Below, piece by piece: positions 34,079 to 41,492 of a DNA stretch of 41,492 nucleotides (positions within the stretch are counted from its first letter, which is position 1; every line of letters starts with the position of its first letter). Below the pieces are notes generated by a model. It was not told the origin of the DNA. It made no database searches and was given only the letters and a program-made list of their open reading frames with translations. Location of the stretch: NCBI GenBank assembly GCA_002424815.1, contig DILB01000002.1, positions 140,872 to 182,363 on the forward strand, in the 5' to 3' direction. Made by a program: the position numbers and the translations under genes. The stretch is from Caryophanales bacterium UBA5603. GTDB taxonomy: Bacteria; Bacillota_I; Bacilli_A; Izemoplasmatales; Hujiaoplasmataceae.

Positions 34079-34663
34079 ATGGATTACAGATCCGATTTTA
34101 TAAACTTGTATAATCGATTTATTCATCGAGAAGGCGCTGATGAACTACTTAAATATTTATTATCAGCGAATTCTGATTTTTTCGTTGCGCCAGCTTCAAC
34201 TCGATTTCACCTATCAAAAGAAGGTGGACTGATTGAACATTCTTTAAATGTATATAATTGTTTAACTGAATATCTATATCGCAATAAAGTAAAATCGGAA
34301 TATAACATGCATTTTACTGATGAAACTATTGCGATAGTTTCATTGCTCCATGATATATGTAAAATGAATGTTTATCAAAAATCATTACGTAATGTCAAGG
34401 ATAAAAACGGTGTTTGGCAACAGGTTCCATCTTATGAGTACAATGACACTCTACCTTATGGACATGGAGAAAAATCAGTTTATATCATTTCTGGATTTAT
34501 GAAATTAACTCGTGAAGAAGCTTTTGCGATTCGATATCATATGGGTTTTTCTGATACTGAAAACAAACAAAATGTATCTGCAGCTTTTGAACAATTTCCT
34601 TTGGCATTAGCACTCTCGATTGCCGATATGGAAGCAACGTACATGATTGAATCAAGAGCTTAG
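34079..34663 (+). CDS. HD-domain phosphohydrolase
   Basis: 194 residues. HD-domain metal ligands visible are H54 in 'LIEHSLNVYN', the H91-D92 pair in 'LLHDICK', further H129 in 'YGHGEKS' and H154 in 'RYHMGF', and D183 in 'SIADME'. The order fits HD hydrolases acting on nucleotides or phosphorylated metabolites. No nuclease OB domain is present, so it is not a full YhaM. No clear ribosome site precedes this ATG, seven bases after the previous stop, so translation may be coupled. It ends the operon. Confidence 0.85.
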   Translation: MDYRSDFINLYNRFIHREGADELLKYLLSANSDFFVAPASTRFHLSKEGGLIEHSLNVYNCLTEYLYRNKVKSEYNMHFTDETIAIVSLLHDICKMNVYQKSLRNVKDKNGVWQQVPSYEYNDTLPYGHGEKSVYIISGFMKLTREEAFAIRYHMGFSDTENKQNVSAAFEQFPLALALSIADMEATYMIESRA

Positions 34664-34685
34664 TTTTGTTGAAACAATCTATTTG

Positions 34686-34716
34686 AAAGAAACTGCGATG
34701 CGGTTTCTTTTTTTTG
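34686..34716 (+). terminator. Terminator after fhs operon
   Basis: AAAGAAACTGC pairs with GCGGTTTCTTT (one T-G) around a 3-base loop, then a T-run. Confidence 0.92.
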
Positions 34717-34736
34717 TATTTTCATTCACTACCTTG

Positions 34737-34745
34737 TGATATAAT
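34737..34745 (+). promoter_or_regulatory. Extended -10 promoter of MATE gene
   Basis: TGATATAAT with a perfect -10 at 34740-34745; the -35 is weak. It starts a short leader before the MATE gene. Confidence 0.55.
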
Positions 34746-34769
34746 ATACCACGCTAGGAAGTGATTATT

Positions 34770-36158
34770 ATGGCTAAAATCTATGACATGACTAAAGGGT
34801 CTATTTTTAAGAATTTGCTGGTAGTTGCACTTCCGGTTTTATTGACATCGATATCGCAAATGGCATATAACCTCACTGATATGTTTTGGATTGGTCAAGT
34901 TGATTCTATTGGACTTATTGAACAAAATGCAATTTCTGGAATTGGAACTGCTGGGTATGTAACTTGGTTTGCTTTCGGTTTAATATTGATTGCAAAAATA
35001 GGCACAAGTGTTAAAGTAAGCCATGCGGTTGGATCAAAACGTCATGACTTAATTGAAAGTTATGCAACAAATGGAATTACTTTAGCATTGATACTAGGAT
35101 TAATTTTTTCACTTATTGTTTTCTTTTTTAAAGAATCGATTATTGGAATATTCAACATTGATGAAATAGAAGTTGTTGAAATGGCACTATCATATCTCTC
35201 CATTGTTGGCTCTTTTCTTTTCTTACAATTTGTTACTTCAGGATTCGCTGCTATTAATGAGGGATTAGGAAAAACAAGTTTAAATTTTATGGTCCTTGTT
35301 GTGGGGTTGATATTAAACATTGGATTAGATCCGCTATTCATTTTAACTTTTGAAATGGGAGTGGCTGGCGCTGCTCTTGCGACAGTTATCGCACAATTTA
35401 TAACCTTAATGATTTTTATCATTATATATATTGTTAATAGAAAAAAAGTATGGACTTTTCATTTGAGTAATGTCAATCCAATTTTAATGAAAGATATTGT
35501 AAGAATTGGTGTGTTTGCTGGCTTTCAAAGCATGTTTTTTACAGCAATTTCGATTGTTATTGCTAGAATGATATTTGTTTATGGTGGTCAAGTAATGGCA
35601 GCACAACGAATAGGTAGTCAGATTGAGCAATTGACTTGGATGATTGCTGGTGGCTTTCAAACGGCACTGACAGTATTTGTAGGCCAAAATTTTGGTGCAA
35701 AACAGACATCAAGAATCAAACGAGGAACTGTCATGCTCTCTTATATTTTAATTCCGTATGCATTGATTATCGGCATGATTCTTTATTTTTTCGCAGAACC
35801 ATTAATTAGAATCTTTATTGATGATCCACAGACGATTGCCTTTGGGAAACAATATCTTGAAATAATTAGTATCGCTCAAGTATTTATGATGCTCGAAGGT
35901 ATCGGAACCGGTTTTTTTAATGGGGTTGGGAAAAGCATTGTTCCTTCGATTGTCGGAATTGTAGGTAATTTATTAAGATTACCTGGGGCAAAACTCCTCT
36001 CATATCACTATGGTTATATAGGCATATGGTGGACACTTAATATTTCGGATATCCTAAAAGGCACAGTCATGATGATTGCGACAATAATACTGCTCATAAA
36101 TATAAAATCACTTTTATTGACTTCTAAGAAAAACAAAACAAAAATTATTGAAATATAA
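34770..36158 (+). CDS. MATE-family multidrug/cation exporter
   Basis: 462 residues with about twelve membrane segments in two halves. Typical MATE starts: 'LLVVALPVLLTSISQMAYNL' and 'DMFWIGQV' in the first half, and 'AAQRIGSQIEQLTWMIAGGF' followed by 'FVGQNFGAKQTSRIKRG' in the second. Exports drugs or cationic metabolites using a sodium or proton gradient. AGGAAG at 34756-34761 supports the ATG at 34770; an in-frame GTG at 34761 overlaps that site and is unlikely. Single-gene unit. Confidence 0.93.
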   Translation: MAKIYDMTKGSIFKNLLVVALPVLLTSISQMAYNLTDMFWIGQVDSIGLIEQNAISGIGTAGYVTWFAFGLILIAKIGTSVKVSHAVGSKRHDLIESYATNGITLALILGLIFSLIVFFFKESIIGIFNIDEIEVVEMALSYLSIVGSFLFLQFVTSGFAAINEGLGKTSLNFMVLVVGLILNIGLDPLFILTFEMGVAGAALATVIAQFITLMIFIIIYIVNRKKVWTFHLSNVNPILMKDIVRIGVFAGFQSMFFTAISIVIARMIFVYGGQVMAAQRIGSQIEQLTWMIAGGFQTALTVFVGQNFGAKQTSRIKRGTVMLSYILIPYALIIGMILYFFAEPLIRIFIDDPQTIAFGKQYLEIISIAQVFMMLEGIGTGFFNGVGKSIVPSIVGIVGNLLRLPGAKLLSYHYGYIGIWWTLNISDILKGTVMMIATIILLINIKSLLLTSKKNKTKIIEI

Positions 36159-36164
36159 AAGATC

Positions 36165-36193
36165 ACCGTCATTTTTGACGGTTATTTTTTTTA
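36165..36193 (+). terminator. Terminator after MATE gene
   Basis: ACCGTC and GACGGT form the stem with a 6-base loop, then TTATTTTTTTT. Confidence 0.82.
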
Positions 36194-36208
36194 TTTTTTC
36201 ATGAATAC

Positions 36209-36238
36209 TTGATTATCGGTCAATAAAAGGAATATAAT
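36209..36238 (+). promoter_or_regulatory. Promoter of glycyl radical enzyme cluster
   Basis: TTGATT at 36209-36214, an 18-base spacer and a perfect TATAAT at 36233-36238. The transcription start would fall at about 36245, on the first of two operator dyads. Confidence 0.78.
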
Positions 36239-36244
36239 CATATT

Positions 36245-36270
36245 GTGGTAATACCACGGTGGTTTAACCA
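36245..36270. promoter_or_regulatory. Two tandem GntR/FadR-type operator dyads
   Basis: TGGTAATACCA (36246-36256, extended to GTGGT/ACCAC at 36245-36257) and TGGTTTAACCA (36260-36270) are both perfect inverted repeats of the form TGGT-N3-ACCA, with centres 14 bases apart. FadR-type GntR regulators bind sites of this class. The only GntR gene in the window is the fourth gene of the same cluster. The sites lie downstream of the -10, where a bound protein would block transcription. Confidence 0.75.
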
Positions 36271-36284
36271 ATGGAGGTCACTTT

Positions 36285-38774
36285 ATGAATCATCATTCGA
36301 CGATCAAAACGCCTAAAAATCTTAGCCCACGAATTCAATGGCTTCGCGATTATTATTTTCAGGGTGTCAATAGAGAATGGAATAATGAATACAATTGTTA
36401 TTCCACTGGCACACCATGGGATGTTTTATTTAATGAATTAACATATTATATTGTTCCCGAAACAATTCCCTTTTATCAGACATTTACAACATCTACTAAA
36501 TTGTCAGGAATTAAAATTCCTCTTCCTAGTCATTTTTGGGATATCTCTCGAAAAGAAAGACGCGCTTTTTTTCTTAAAGAAGCGATAACTAAACATGTTC
36601 CTTGTGAGATTTTACCTAATGATCTTCTCTGCGGGGCAAGATTTAACATGATGACTTCTCTTTGCCTAAATGAATCAGAAGCAAAACGAAGATCAAAACT
36701 AATCTATGGTAAACATGGTGCAAGAAAGCAAGTTATAGACTATTATCATTATGGTTTTGGTAACACTGGAGCAACGAGTGGACATATCATTCCGGGATAT
36801 CAAAAAGTACTTGAACATGGATTTTCGAAAATATATGATGACCTTCATCAACGTTATTTAGAATTATCACCTCAAGAGCAAGACTCGAAAAAGGGAGAAC
36901 AACTTCGATCGATGTTAATCGCTTCTTTAATGCCAAAAGAATTGGCTAAACGTTATGAAGATAAATGCCGGGAGTTAGCATTGACTGCTGAATCTAAACG
37001 CAAAGAAGAGCTATTAATAATGGCAGATAATGTCTCGGTCGTTCCATGGAAACCGGCTAAAGGATTTTATCAAGCAGTTCAATCGTTATGGATGACGCAT
37101 ATGTTAGTTATGGCTGATGAAAATTATCCCGGACCGGGAGTGTCCTTTGGCAGATTAGATCAGATTCTTTACCCGTATTATAAAGAATCTATTGAAGAAG
37201 GAATCACTGAAGAATTTATGAAGGAAATACTTAAGTGTTCTTTTGTGCACGCAAATACTGCATATGATGCTCAAATTCGAGTTGGAAATAATGGTATCAC
37301 AGCTGGGTTCGGACAACTTTTCAATTTGAGTGGATGCGACGAATTTGGGAACGACTTAACCAATGAACTAACCTACTTGTTTTTAGATGTGATTGACGAT
37401 ATGTCTCCTATCCTCGAACCAAAACCGAACGTTCGTTTGCACCGTAATAGCCCCGATAAATTACTTGATCGTTTGGTGGAAATGATTGAATCGTCACAAG
37501 GCGCACCATTTCTGTTAAATTTTGATGAGAGATCGATGGCTGGGATGATGCGTGAAGGACGTATCTCAGGAAAAGAAGACCTTATTAATTTAAGTAATGT
37601 TCATAATTATGCATCGGTCGGTTGTCTTGAAAATACGATGGTTGGAAATGATCGATCAGGAACGGTTGATAATAACCTTTACATGTTTAAAGCTATCGAA
37701 CTGGCTTTGAACAACGGAAAAGATCTTACAACAAAAAAGGATGATTTATCAGGACGAATTCTTCCAATACGCCAACATGGTCCCAAAACTGGTCGGTTAA
37801 ATCAATTGACCACTTTTGAAGATTTTTATCAGGCGGTAAAAATTCAAACAGCTTATATTATCAAGCACAGTATTGATATTTACGAAGTTTCCGAAAAGAT
37901 ACGAAAAGAATTTGGTAATACAGCCTATTTATCTACTTTAGTCGAAGGTTGTATGGAGTCATGTGAAGATGTTACTGAAGGAGGAGCTAAGTTATCATTT
38001 GTAACCATTGAAGGTGTTACTTATGCAACGACGGTTGATAGCATTCTTGCGATTAAGCATCTTGTTTATGATACTAGAGATTGTACGCTTCCGGAATTAG
38101 TCAAAGCTTTGAAAAACAACTGGAACGGATATGAGGTTCTTCGTGCAAAAGCAATAAATAAAGCGCCAAAATATGGACAAGATAATGATACCGCTGATGA
38201 AATCGCAAGGGATTACATGTCATTTTTTGCCTATGAAACTTGGAAATATCGAACCAAATCGACACACCGACAATTCCGTCCAGGAATGTTATCTTGGAAC
38301 TATTGGGCAAGTGCAGGATTTATTCTTCCGGCTTCTCCGAATGGGAGAAAACAAGGAGAGTTTTTCTCCAATGCTATATGCCCTTCCAATGGGACAGATA
38401 TTTTTGGTCCAACTGCTAATGCTAATTCTGTTGGAAAAGCATTAGGAGGAAAATCTGAAGTCGGAGATTTCATGGATTATTTAAACTATCTTCCTAATGG
38501 AGCCAGCCATACAATCTCATTTTCATCAGCTTTAACAAAAAATCCCAATAGTAAAGAAAAATTCAAGGCTTTTTTAAGAGGATATGTTGAAAATGGTGGG
38601 ACAGCCTTACAGATTAACATTCTAGATCGAGAAATGCTTCAAGATGCGCAAAATCATCCAGAAAATTATAAGCATTTATTGGTTCGAGTGACGGGATACA
38701 ATGCTTACTTTGTAACGGTAGGCAGAGAACTACAGAATGAAATCATTCGACGAGAAAGTCATAGAGGATTTTGA
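36285..38774 (+). CDS. Glycyl radical enzyme of unassigned substrate (PFL-like superfamily)
   Basis: 829 residues. The thiyl cysteine is C447 in 'NYASVGCLENTM', followed two residues later by E449, the Cys-x-Glu arrangement of eliminases and decarboxylases; pyruvate formate-lyase has Cys-Cys instead. The radical glycine is G804 in 'RVTGYNAYF', 25 residues from the end. Other family stretches: 'GVSFGRLDQILYPYY' (285-299), 'ASPNGRKQGEFF' and 'FGPTANANSVGKALG'. The usual 'GxANxADS' segment reads 'GVTYATTVDS', which is unusual, and the Cys segment has Leu where diol/choline enzymes have Val. Neither the propanediol/choline pattern (GCVEPQ) nor a small HpdC-like subunit or microcompartment gene is present. 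It could be an arylacetate decarboxylase relative or a new type. GGAGG supports the start. Confidence 0.93.
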   Translation: MNHHSTIKTPKNLSPRIQWLRDYYFQGVNREWNNEYNCYSTGTPWDVLFNELTYYIVPETIPFYQTFTTSTKLSGIKIPLPSHFWDISRKERRAFFLKEAITKHVPCEILPNDLLCGARFNMMTSLCLNESEAKRRSKLIYGKHGARKQVIDYYHYGFGNTGATSGHIIPGYQKVLEHGFSKIYDDLHQRYLELSPQEQDSKKGEQLRSMLIASLMPKELAKRYEDKCRELALTAESKRKEELLIMADNVSVVPWKPAKGFYQAVQSLWMTHMLVMADENYPGPGVSFGRLDQILYPYYKESIEEGITEEFMKEILKCSFVHANTAYDAQIRVGNNGITAGFGQLFNLSGCDEFGNDLTNELTYLFLDVIDDMSPILEPKPNVRLHRNSPDKLLDRLVEMIESSQGAPFLLNFDERSMAGMMREGRISGKEDLINLSNVHNYASVGCLENTMVGNDRSGTVDNNLYMFKAIELALNNGKDLTTKKDDLSGRILPIRQHGPKTGRLNQLTTFEDFYQAVKIQTAYIIKHSIDIYEVSEKIRKEFGNTAYLSTLVEGCMESCEDVTEGGAKLSFVTIEGVTYATTVDSILAIKHLVYDTRDCTLPELVKALKNNWNGYEVLRAKAINKAPKYGQDNDTADEIARDYMSFFAYETWKYRTKSTHRQFRPGMLSWNYWASAGFILPASPNGRKQGEFFSNAICPSNGTDIFGPTANANSVGKALGGKSEVGDFMDYLNYLPNGASHTISFSSALTKNPNSKEKFKAFLRGYVENGGTALQINILDREMLQDAQNHPENYKHLLVRVTGYNAYFVTVGRELQNEIIRRESHRGF

Positions 38775-38776
38775 TA

Positions 38777-39706
38777 ATGTTGAACATATTAAATCTTCAA
38801 AGAATGTCGACCGAAGATGGGCCTGGTTTAAGAACGACAGTATTTTTCAAAGGCTGTCCATTAAGGTGTCGATGGTGTCATAATCCTGAGTCAATAAGTT
38901 TTGATTTTCAAAAAGAATGGATTGGCATAAGATGTATTGGCTGCCACTTATGTATCGATTGGTGTAATCAAAAAGCCATCACTTATCAAGGCGGCAAAAT
39001 GGTCACTGATTATGATTTGTGCCAATTATGCATGAAATGTGTTGAAAAATGTCCTGGTGAGGCTATGCAATCGATTGGCCAGTCGATATCAACAGAAGAT
39101 TTGATTTATGAATTGATGAAGGACAAAGCTTATTTTGGATTATCAGGGGGAATTACGCTTTCTGGTGGTGAAGCGTTGTGTCAGATTGAAGAAGTTTATA
39201 ATTTATGCAAACTGCTAAAAAAAGAAAAGATTCATGTTGCAATTGATACTTCTGGATTTGTTAAAAAAGAAGCCTTTGCAAAAATTTCACCTTATGTAAA
39301 TTTATATTTGTACGATTTGAAAATAGATGACAACGAGAAACATAAATTGTTTTGTGGTGTTGAAAATCATTTGATTAAAGATAATTTAATATTTTTAAAT
39401 CAGATAGGAGCAAATCTATGGATACGTACGCCCATAATACCTAATTCAACAGACGATTCTCACAATATAGAAGCTATTGCTAATTTTTTGAAATTAAACG
39501 ATATTAATTTCGAACGTTGGGAATTGACGGCTTTTAATAATCTTTGTATTGATAAATATGAACGATTGGGTCAGAGATGGGAATACTCCGAAACACCCCT
39601 CGTTATGAAATCTAAATTAAACAATCTTGTATTAATTGCAAAAGATATTCTTGGAACAGAAAAAGTTATTCTTGCAACAGGAATAACTAGAAGTGAGGAA
39701 GACTAG
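38777..39706 (+). CDS. Glycyl-radical enzyme activating enzyme (radical SAM)
   Basis: 309 residues. It installs the glycyl radical on the preceding protein using S-adenosylmethionine. The radical-SAM cluster is C27-x3-C31-xx-C34 ('GCPLRCRWCHNPES'), and an inserted double ferredoxin domain carries C53/C56/C59/C63 and C82/C85/C88/C92. This two-cluster insert is typical of activases for non-PFL glycyl radical enzymes; PflA lacks it. 'LSGGITLSGGEAL' follows. The ATG at 38777, with GAGG at 38764-38767, is preferred to an in-frame TTG at 38771 that overlaps the enzyme gene. The next gene is one base after its stop. Confidence 0.95.
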   Translation: MLNILNLQRMSTEDGPGLRTTVFFKGCPLRCRWCHNPESISFDFQKEWIGIRCIGCHLCIDWCNQKAITYQGGKMVTDYDLCQLCMKCVEKCPGEAMQSIGQSISTEDLIYELMKDKAYFGLSGGITLSGGEALCQIEEVYNLCKLLKKEKIHVAIDTSGFVKKEAFAKISPYVNLYLYDLKIDDNEKHKLFCGVENHLIKDNLIFLNQIGANLWIRTPIIPNSTDDSHNIEAIANFLKLNDINFERWELTAFNNLCIDKYERLGQRWEYSETPLVMKSKLNNLVLIAKDILGTEKVILATGITRSEED

Positions 39707-39707
39707 T

Positions 39708-40541
39708 ATGAAGAATTATATTGATGATATGACTTTAAAAGCATTTTCCGTTTCAATGAAAGTTGGTATTGTTGCAACCATTGATGAAGATGATTCTCCA
39801 CATCTTACGATTCTTTCAACTTTGCAAGGTAAAGACGATAAAACCCTCATTTTTGGGAAATTTGTTGAGGGAATGAGTAAAGAGAATATTGTTAAGCGAC
39901 CAAAAGCTGGATTTTTAGTCATGAACCCTGAAAAATACTTTTGGTATGGGAAAATGACGTATCAATATCTACTAAAAGAAGGGGAAGATTATACTATGTA
40001 TAATAATCAACCCCTTTATCGATATAACACTTATTTTGGTATTAACACTGTCTATTATGCCGATTTAGTCGAAATATCCGATACAGATATTTTACCTATG
40101 AAAGAAATCGTCTTCAATTCTATTAGCGTTATTTTAAGAAAACGACAATTTAAAAATATTAGCCCAACAATTATGACTCCTTGGGCAGAAAAGTTTACAA
40201 GCAAATTAGATACCTTAAAATTTATAAGTTTTATTGATGAAGATGGATATCCAGAAATTATACCTATCATTCAAGCTCAATCAATTGGATCAAATCGTAT
40301 TGTCATTAAAAATAAGCCGTTTGAAAAGCGATTGATAAAAATTAAACCTGGTCAAAAAATAGCAATTATCGCTTTTGCAATGTCCATGGAAAATATCCTT
40401 CTTAAAGGTGTTTTTTCAGGATTTAATCAATCGGGATTTGGTTTCCTTGATATACAACAGGTATATAACTCCATGCCGCCAGTTCATAAATATATCTATC
40501 CTGATAATCTTAATAACGAAGTTTTGTTTGATAAGGAGTGA
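39708..40541 (+). CDS. PPOX-class flavoprotein-like protein with apparent internal duplication
   Basis: 277 residues. The N-terminal half resembles the pyridoxamine-5'-phosphate-oxidase-like FMN-binding split barrel ('VGIVATIDEDDSPHLTILST', then 'NIVKRPKAGFLVMNPEKYFW'). The C-terminal half starts similarly ('FISFIDEDGYPEIIPIIQAQ', then 'LIKIKPGQKIAIIAFA'), so two split-barrel-like halves may be fused. Members bind FMN, F420, heme or biliverdin; the cofactor here is not determinable. Tight linkage to the activase (one-base gap) suggests a role in the same pathway, for example electron supply or product processing; this is inference. GAGGA at 39695-39699 supports the ATG at 39708. Confidence 0.78.
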   Translation: MKNYIDDMTLKAFSVSMKVGIVATIDEDDSPHLTILSTLQGKDDKTLIFGKFVEGMSKENIVKRPKAGFLVMNPEKYFWYGKMTYQYLLKEGEDYTMYNNQPLYRYNTYFGINTVYYADLVEISDTDILPMKEIVFNSISVILRKRQFKNISPTIMTPWAEKFTSKLDTLKFISFIDEDGYPEIIPIIQAQSIGSNRIVIKNKPFEKRLIKIKPGQKIAIIAFAMSMENILLKGVFSGFNQSGFGFLDIQQVYNSMPPVHKYIYPDNLNNEVLFDKE

Positions 40542-40547
40542 TAAACA

Positions 40548-41255
40548 ATGACATCCATAGAAAATATGACCTCTTTGATTGTAAAAAAAATAAAAATTGA
40601 TATCATTAATGGGCAATTAAAAATTGGCGAAAAATTACTTCCGCTCCGAGAACTTGCCCTAAAGTATCAAGTCAGTCGCAGTGTTGTCAATAGTGCAGTC
40701 TCATCATTATCTGCACAGGGATATTTACAAGTTACACCTAGACATTTCGTCGTTGTCAATGATTATTTATCAACAGGAACCATCGATATATTAAATGATG
40801 TTCTCTATTCTAATAATCAATCAATGAAATTACGATTACTAAAAGACACATTAGTTTTTCGAAAATTTGTTGAAACAGAATCCTTGAAAATGATTCTGGC
40901 GAGTGACAATCCTGATTTATCTGAACTTGAAAAATGCATTAACAAACAAAAAGAATGGCTTAACAATCCCATCAAAGACATTGAAATTCTTGTTGAATTA
41001 GATGCAACTTTCCACCGAGTATTGATTTGCGCTAATGGAAATGCTGTGTTTCGTTTAATTCAACGCAATTTTGAAGATGTCGCTTCGCGGATGATTCGTT
41101 TTTTCTACAGAAACTATGATGCAGCGATTCAAAATTTTAATTGGTATCAGCAAATTTATGAAGCAATTTTAATTAAAGATGAAAAAAAAGCTATTGAAAC
41201 GCTTTGGAGTGTTTTAGATCAAGGTGCAGTTTATGTTCTTAGGTTGATTGAGTAG
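40548..41255 (+). CDS. GntR-family regulator, FCD (FadR-type) subfamily
   Basis: 235 residues. The winged helix-turn-helix occupies about residues 8-70 ('LPLRELALKYQVSRSVVNSA' followed by 'LSAQGYLQV'). The C-terminal helical FCD domain (about 95-230) has the D152-xxx-H156 pair in 'LDATFHRVL', but the later ligand region that usually reads 'EHxxIxxAI' is 'WYQQIYEAI' and no further histidine follows, so the common metal site seems incomplete. Such proteins are usually repressors released by an organic-acid ligand. AAGGAG at 40533-40538 precedes the ATG. It likely binds the two dyads at the head of this cluster. Confidence 0.92.
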   Translation: MTSIENMTSLIVKKIKIDIINGQLKIGEKLLPLRELALKYQVSRSVVNSAVSSLSAQGYLQVTPRHFVVVNDYLSTGTIDILNDVLYSNNQSMKLRLLKDTLVFRKFVETESLKMILASDNPDLSELEKCINKQKEWLNNPIKDIEILVELDATFHRVLICANGNAVFRLIQRNFEDVASRMIRFFYRNYDAAIQNFNWYQQIYEAILIKDEKKAIETLWSVLDQGAVYVLRLIE

Positions 41256-41263
41256 GTGAGAGC

Positions 41264-41492
41264 ATGGAATGGTATGAATATCTTATAATATCAGTTGTTA
41301 TATTTTTAGTCTTCATTACACTTTTCACGGGTTTTAAGATTGCACAAAGCATCTTTCACCCAACTCGTCATTCTCTTTTAGAAACTCGACTTACAGAAAT
41401 GGAGAAAACGCCTGACCTACTTAGACTATATGATCAATGGGAAAAAATTGAGTATCAAATTGAGACCCGTCATGGGTATCCACTCAAAGCCT
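41264..41492 (+). CDS. Membrane-anchored alpha/beta hydrolase, 5' part
   Basis: The first 76 codons are visible before the window ends. A membrane segment at residues 7-25 is followed by 'IFHPTRHSLLETR', 'YDQWEKIEYQIETRHGYPLKA', the opening of YqkD-like alpha/beta hydrolases with an N-terminal anchor. The catalytic Ser, Asp and His lie outside the window. GGTGAG precedes the ATG, and the gene begins eight bases after the regulator, so it may be part of the glycyl radical enzyme operon. An esterase or acyl hydrolase activity is likely but unproven. Confidence 0.72.
   Translation, partial: MEWYEYLIISVVIFLVFITLFTGFKIAQSIFHPTRHSLLETRLTEMEKTPDLLRLYDQWEKIEYQIETRHGYPLKA

Noticed and set aside
36239..36284. 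T-box element, suggested by GGTGGTTTAACCA before the glycyl radical enzyme
   Set aside because: The leader is far too short for a T-box and lacks a specifier stem and terminator; the sequence is better explained as a regulator dyad.
1..41492. CRISPR array, tRNA or rRNA genes, prophage or insertion sequence
   Set aside because: No regularly spaced repeats, cloverleaf-like sequence, integrase or transposase was seen on reading both strands, though tRNA detection by eye is not exhaustive.

Overview
The window is AT-rich, with dense coding, short intergenic gaps, strong AGGAGG-type ribosome binding sites and extended -10 sigma-A promoters. Genes such as phnE1 and the glycyl radical enzyme end in TGA, and tryptophan is read from TGG, so the standard code applies. 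Together with GTP-type PEP carboxykinase, a CpsB/C/D phosphoregulatory module, two UppP copies, superoxide reductase, formate-tetrahydrofolate ligase and a glycyl radical enzyme, this suggests an anaerobic or microaerophilic low-GC monoderm. It could be a Bacillota lineage or a free-living, Izemoplasma/Acholeplasma-like Mycoplasmatota lineage. The species is not identifiable from the sequence alone.

Layout. 1-3081: phosphonate/phosphite-type ABC importer (phnD 3' part, phnC, two phnE), sharing a terminator with convergent pckG (3118-4920, minus). 5085-6470: tryptophanase. 6581-7528: msrB plus a small membrane protein with a membrane CxxC. 7607-13008: ABC ATPase, FtsX/MacB-type permease and a large lipoprotein with an FN3-like domain. 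13232-13900: secreted protein with two Ig/cadherin-like domains. 14036-15145: DUF6933-like + pRiA4b-like protein. 15285-16160 (minus): ferritin-like/VIT1-CCC1 iron or manganese transporter. 16161-16715: longest gene-free stretch, holding a candidate structured leader for a GltS-family symporter (16716-18080). 18132-20341: YwaF/TMEM164-family protein, DUF2804 and DUF1292 proteins. 20453-20827: two-iron superoxide reductase. 20926-22736: two tandem uppP paralogues. 22829-24951: Wzz-like adaptor, BY-kinase and PHP phosphatase. 24979-25200: strong hairpins, possible small RNA. 25247-27500: OmpR/HisKA two-component system. 27694-29580: CapD/PglF-like nucleotide-sugar dehydratase. 29637-31010: RlmD-like rRNA methyltransferase. 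31070-34663: fhs, PfkB kinase, an unknown protein and an HD-domain protein. 34770-36158: MATE exporter. 36285-41492: a glycyl radical enzyme cluster.

The most notable system is the 3' cluster. It contains an 829-residue glycyl radical enzyme of unassigned substrate, its double-ferredoxin activase, a PPOX-like protein that looks internally duplicated, a GntR/FCD regulator and the start of a membrane-anchored alpha/beta hydrolase, all on one strand with near-zero spacing. Two adjacent TGGT-N3-ACCA dyads lie between the cluster promoter and the first gene, matching the operator class of FadR-type GntR proteins, so the locus looks self-regulated and inducible. No shell proteins and no small decarboxylase subunit are present, so neither a choline/propanediol microcompartment nor a standard HpdBC decarboxylase fits.

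A second theme is cell-envelope polysaccharide control (uppP x2, CpsC/D/B-like proteins, two-component system, dehydratase) without any glycosyltransferase, flippase or polymerase in the window. Product names rest on recognised motifs; no database search was run.
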